64,000 bases of DNA, taken from positions 276,087,046-276,151,045 of the forward strand of contig OX336394.1 of NCBI GenBank assembly GCA_946902985.2, read 5' to 3'. This DNA is from Meconema thalassinum (lineage: Eukaryota > Arthropoda > Insecta > Orthoptera > Tettigoniidae). Of this stretch, positions 62,998-64,000 are shown one piece after another. Made by a program: the position numbers and the translations under genes. The notes under the pieces are model-generated. The model worked only from the letters and a program-made list of their open reading frames with translations, made no database searches and was not told the DNA's origin. How positions within the stretch are numbered: the first letter of the stretch is position 1; each line of letters starts with the position of its first letter.

Positions 62998-64000
62998 TTA
63001 TATAGGTGCATGCTGCGGAACGCTGCTCGCTATTGGTACGCCGTGGTGGGGGGGGGGGGGGGGGGGGGGGCAGTCGCTGATTGGCTGTTGACCGGCCAAT
63101 GGTTGAAGCGTATAGGAGCCCGGCGTTAGCCGACCTGTCTTAGCGGAGACCGGCAACTGATCTCCCGTTGCATATACTGGTTCGTCGCGGCCACCGTGTC
63201 CTCTAGTTTTCAGTGTATTCAGCAGTGGAAAACAGGCTTTGTTGACTCCAATGGCTTCCCTTTGTAGCCGGGCGTGGTAGGACACTGTAGTGGACAGTAC
63301 TTCGGTGTTGCTGTACAGTATATCGTGGCCTGCTTGCAGCGCGTGTTCGGCGACTGACGACTTTTCCGTTTGTCCCAGCCGGCAGTGTCGGTTATGCTCC
63401 TTCAATCGGGTGGCGATGCTGCGTTTCGTAGTTCCAATATATACTTGACCGCAGCTGCACGGGATCTTGTAGACACCAGCAGTGGAGAGAGGATGGCGCT
63501 TGTCTTTAGCCGATCTCAGCATTTCCTTGATCTTCTTCGTAGGCCTATATATGGTTTTGACTCCATGGGACTCCAGTAGCCTCCCTATTCTATCAGTTAC
63601 TCTACTGATGTACGGCAGAAAGGCTTTAGCTGCCAGCCGCTCTTCATTTTCCCTGTTAGTTGGACGCCTGGGATGGAGTGCACGCTGTACGTCTTTGTGG
63701 CTGAACCCGTTGGCGCGCAGGGCCATGTCGAGGTGGTTGAGCTCTTCGTTCAAGTGCTGTGGTTCACATATTCTCATCGCACGTTCAGCCAGCGTCTTTA
63801 TGACTCCGTATTTTTGTCGCGGGTGGTGGTTGGACGACTTCTGTAGATAGCGGTCTGTATGGGTCGGCTTGCGGTACACTGTGTGTCCCAACTTTAAGTC
63901 GGCTGTCTTCATAACCAGAACATCTTGGAAAGCGAGCTGTTGTTCACTTTCTACCTCCATAGTGAACTGAATATTCGGGCTGATGCTGTTCAGATGCTTT
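62998..64000 (-). CDS. Penelope-like element: RT thumb and GIY-YIG endonuclease (continues past window)
   Basis: The frame is open to the window edge; upstream of the Met at 63960 it still reads LNSISPNIQFT, so the true start lies outside. Numbering from that Met: RT C-terminal part HTVYRKPTHTDRYLQKSSNH (26-45), a linker, then the GIY-YIG nuclease, GVYKIPCSCGQVYIG (162-176), catalytic Arg in ATRLKEH (183-189) and Glu in SSVAEHAL (201-208). The Cys pair CSC with downstream His fits the zinc-binding insert typical of Penelope-type nucleases. The nuclease nicks the target to prime reverse transcription. The last 30 residues, including a Pro run coded by a G-run (63047-63070), are low-complexity. 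The frame is undamaged within the window. Confidence 0.93.
   Translation of the reverse strand, partial: KHLNSISPNIQFTMEVESEQQLAFQDVLVMKTADLKLGHTVYRKPTHTDRYLQKSSNHHPRQKYGVIKTLAERAMRICEPQHLNEELNHLDMALRANGFSHKDVQRALHPRRPTNRENEERLAAKAFLPYISRVTDRIGRLLESHGVKTIYRPTKKIKEMLRSAKDKRHPLSTAGVYKIPCSCGQVYIGTTKRSIATRLKEHNRHCRLGQTEKSSVAEHALQAGHDILYSNTEVLSTTVSYHARLQREAIGVNKACFPLLNTLKTRGHGGRDEPVYATGDQLPVSAKTGRLTPGSYTLQPLAGQQPISDCPPPPPPPHHGVPIASSVPQHAPI
63047..63070. repeat. G homopolymer run
   Basis: About 24 consecutive G's, in the Penelope-like frame as Pro codons. Runs this long are error-prone in sequencing, so the C-terminal frame after it could be shifted. Confidence 0.9.

Overview
This 64 kb window is eukaryotic nuclear DNA, almost certainly from an arthropod and most likely an insect with a large, repeat-filled genome. 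Its mobile-element families are typical of insects: RTE-type and RNase H-bearing non-LTR elements, Tc1/mariner, hAT, Ty3/gypsy, Ty1/copia, a Penelope-like GIY-YIG element, tRNA-derived SINEs and elements that look like short Helentron derivatives. I found no host gene I could defend. Nearly everything recognisable is mobile DNA, much of it nested, and target-site duplications (TSDs) fix many of the edges to the base. The host identification is inference.

Layout. 1-2490: RTE-like LINE, cut by the window edge, with two stops. 2900-4025: Helentron-like element A. 4062-4103: a hAT-like terminus. 4104-4860: a 44-bp minisatellite with a unique flank. 4981-5780: LINE gag fragment. 6003-7498: Helentron-like element C. 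8088-9020: SINE pieces. 9574-21549: a retrotransposon with giant 3.7-kb LTRs (TSD ATAC). It holds only a coiled-coil coding region, and an apparently intact Tc1-like transposon (12626-14090) sits inside its left LTR. 21755-28687: an RNase H-bearing LINE broken into four pieces by a THAP-exon DNA transposon, a repeat-bearing LINE tail, and Helentron-like element B.

29042-38321 (minus strand): a second giant-LTR element (2.9-kb LTRs) that carries only a gag. 39213-55358: a Ty3/gypsy element (1.5-kb LTRs, TSD TCAC) inserted into a ~320-bp satellite. Its pol is split by a minus-strand copia element (43670-48172, TSD CCACT), which is itself split by a SINE (44474-44949, 13-bp TSD). The right gypsy LTR is split by a hAT remnant (52658-55031, 8-bp TSD), which holds Helentron-like element D. 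55359-57800: the rest of the satellite. 58030-58870: SINEs. 59660-60670: the 44-bp minisatellite again, inverted. 60690-64000: a Penelope-like element on the minus strand whose 3' part is interrupted by a GC-rich LINE that has ORF1 only (60873-62971, 11-bp TSD and poly-A tail).

The strongest unusual signals are: (1) a family of Helentron-like elements built from ~146-bp tandem monomers, the length of nucleosomal core DNA; (2) two unrelated giant-LTR elements with no pol; (3) an ORF1-only LINE; and (4) a U_UUA_AAC -1 frameshift heptamer placed exactly where the gypsy gag must enter pol. Relative ages can be read from the nesting: satellite, then gypsy, then copia, then SINE; and gypsy LTR, then hAT, then Helentron-like element.
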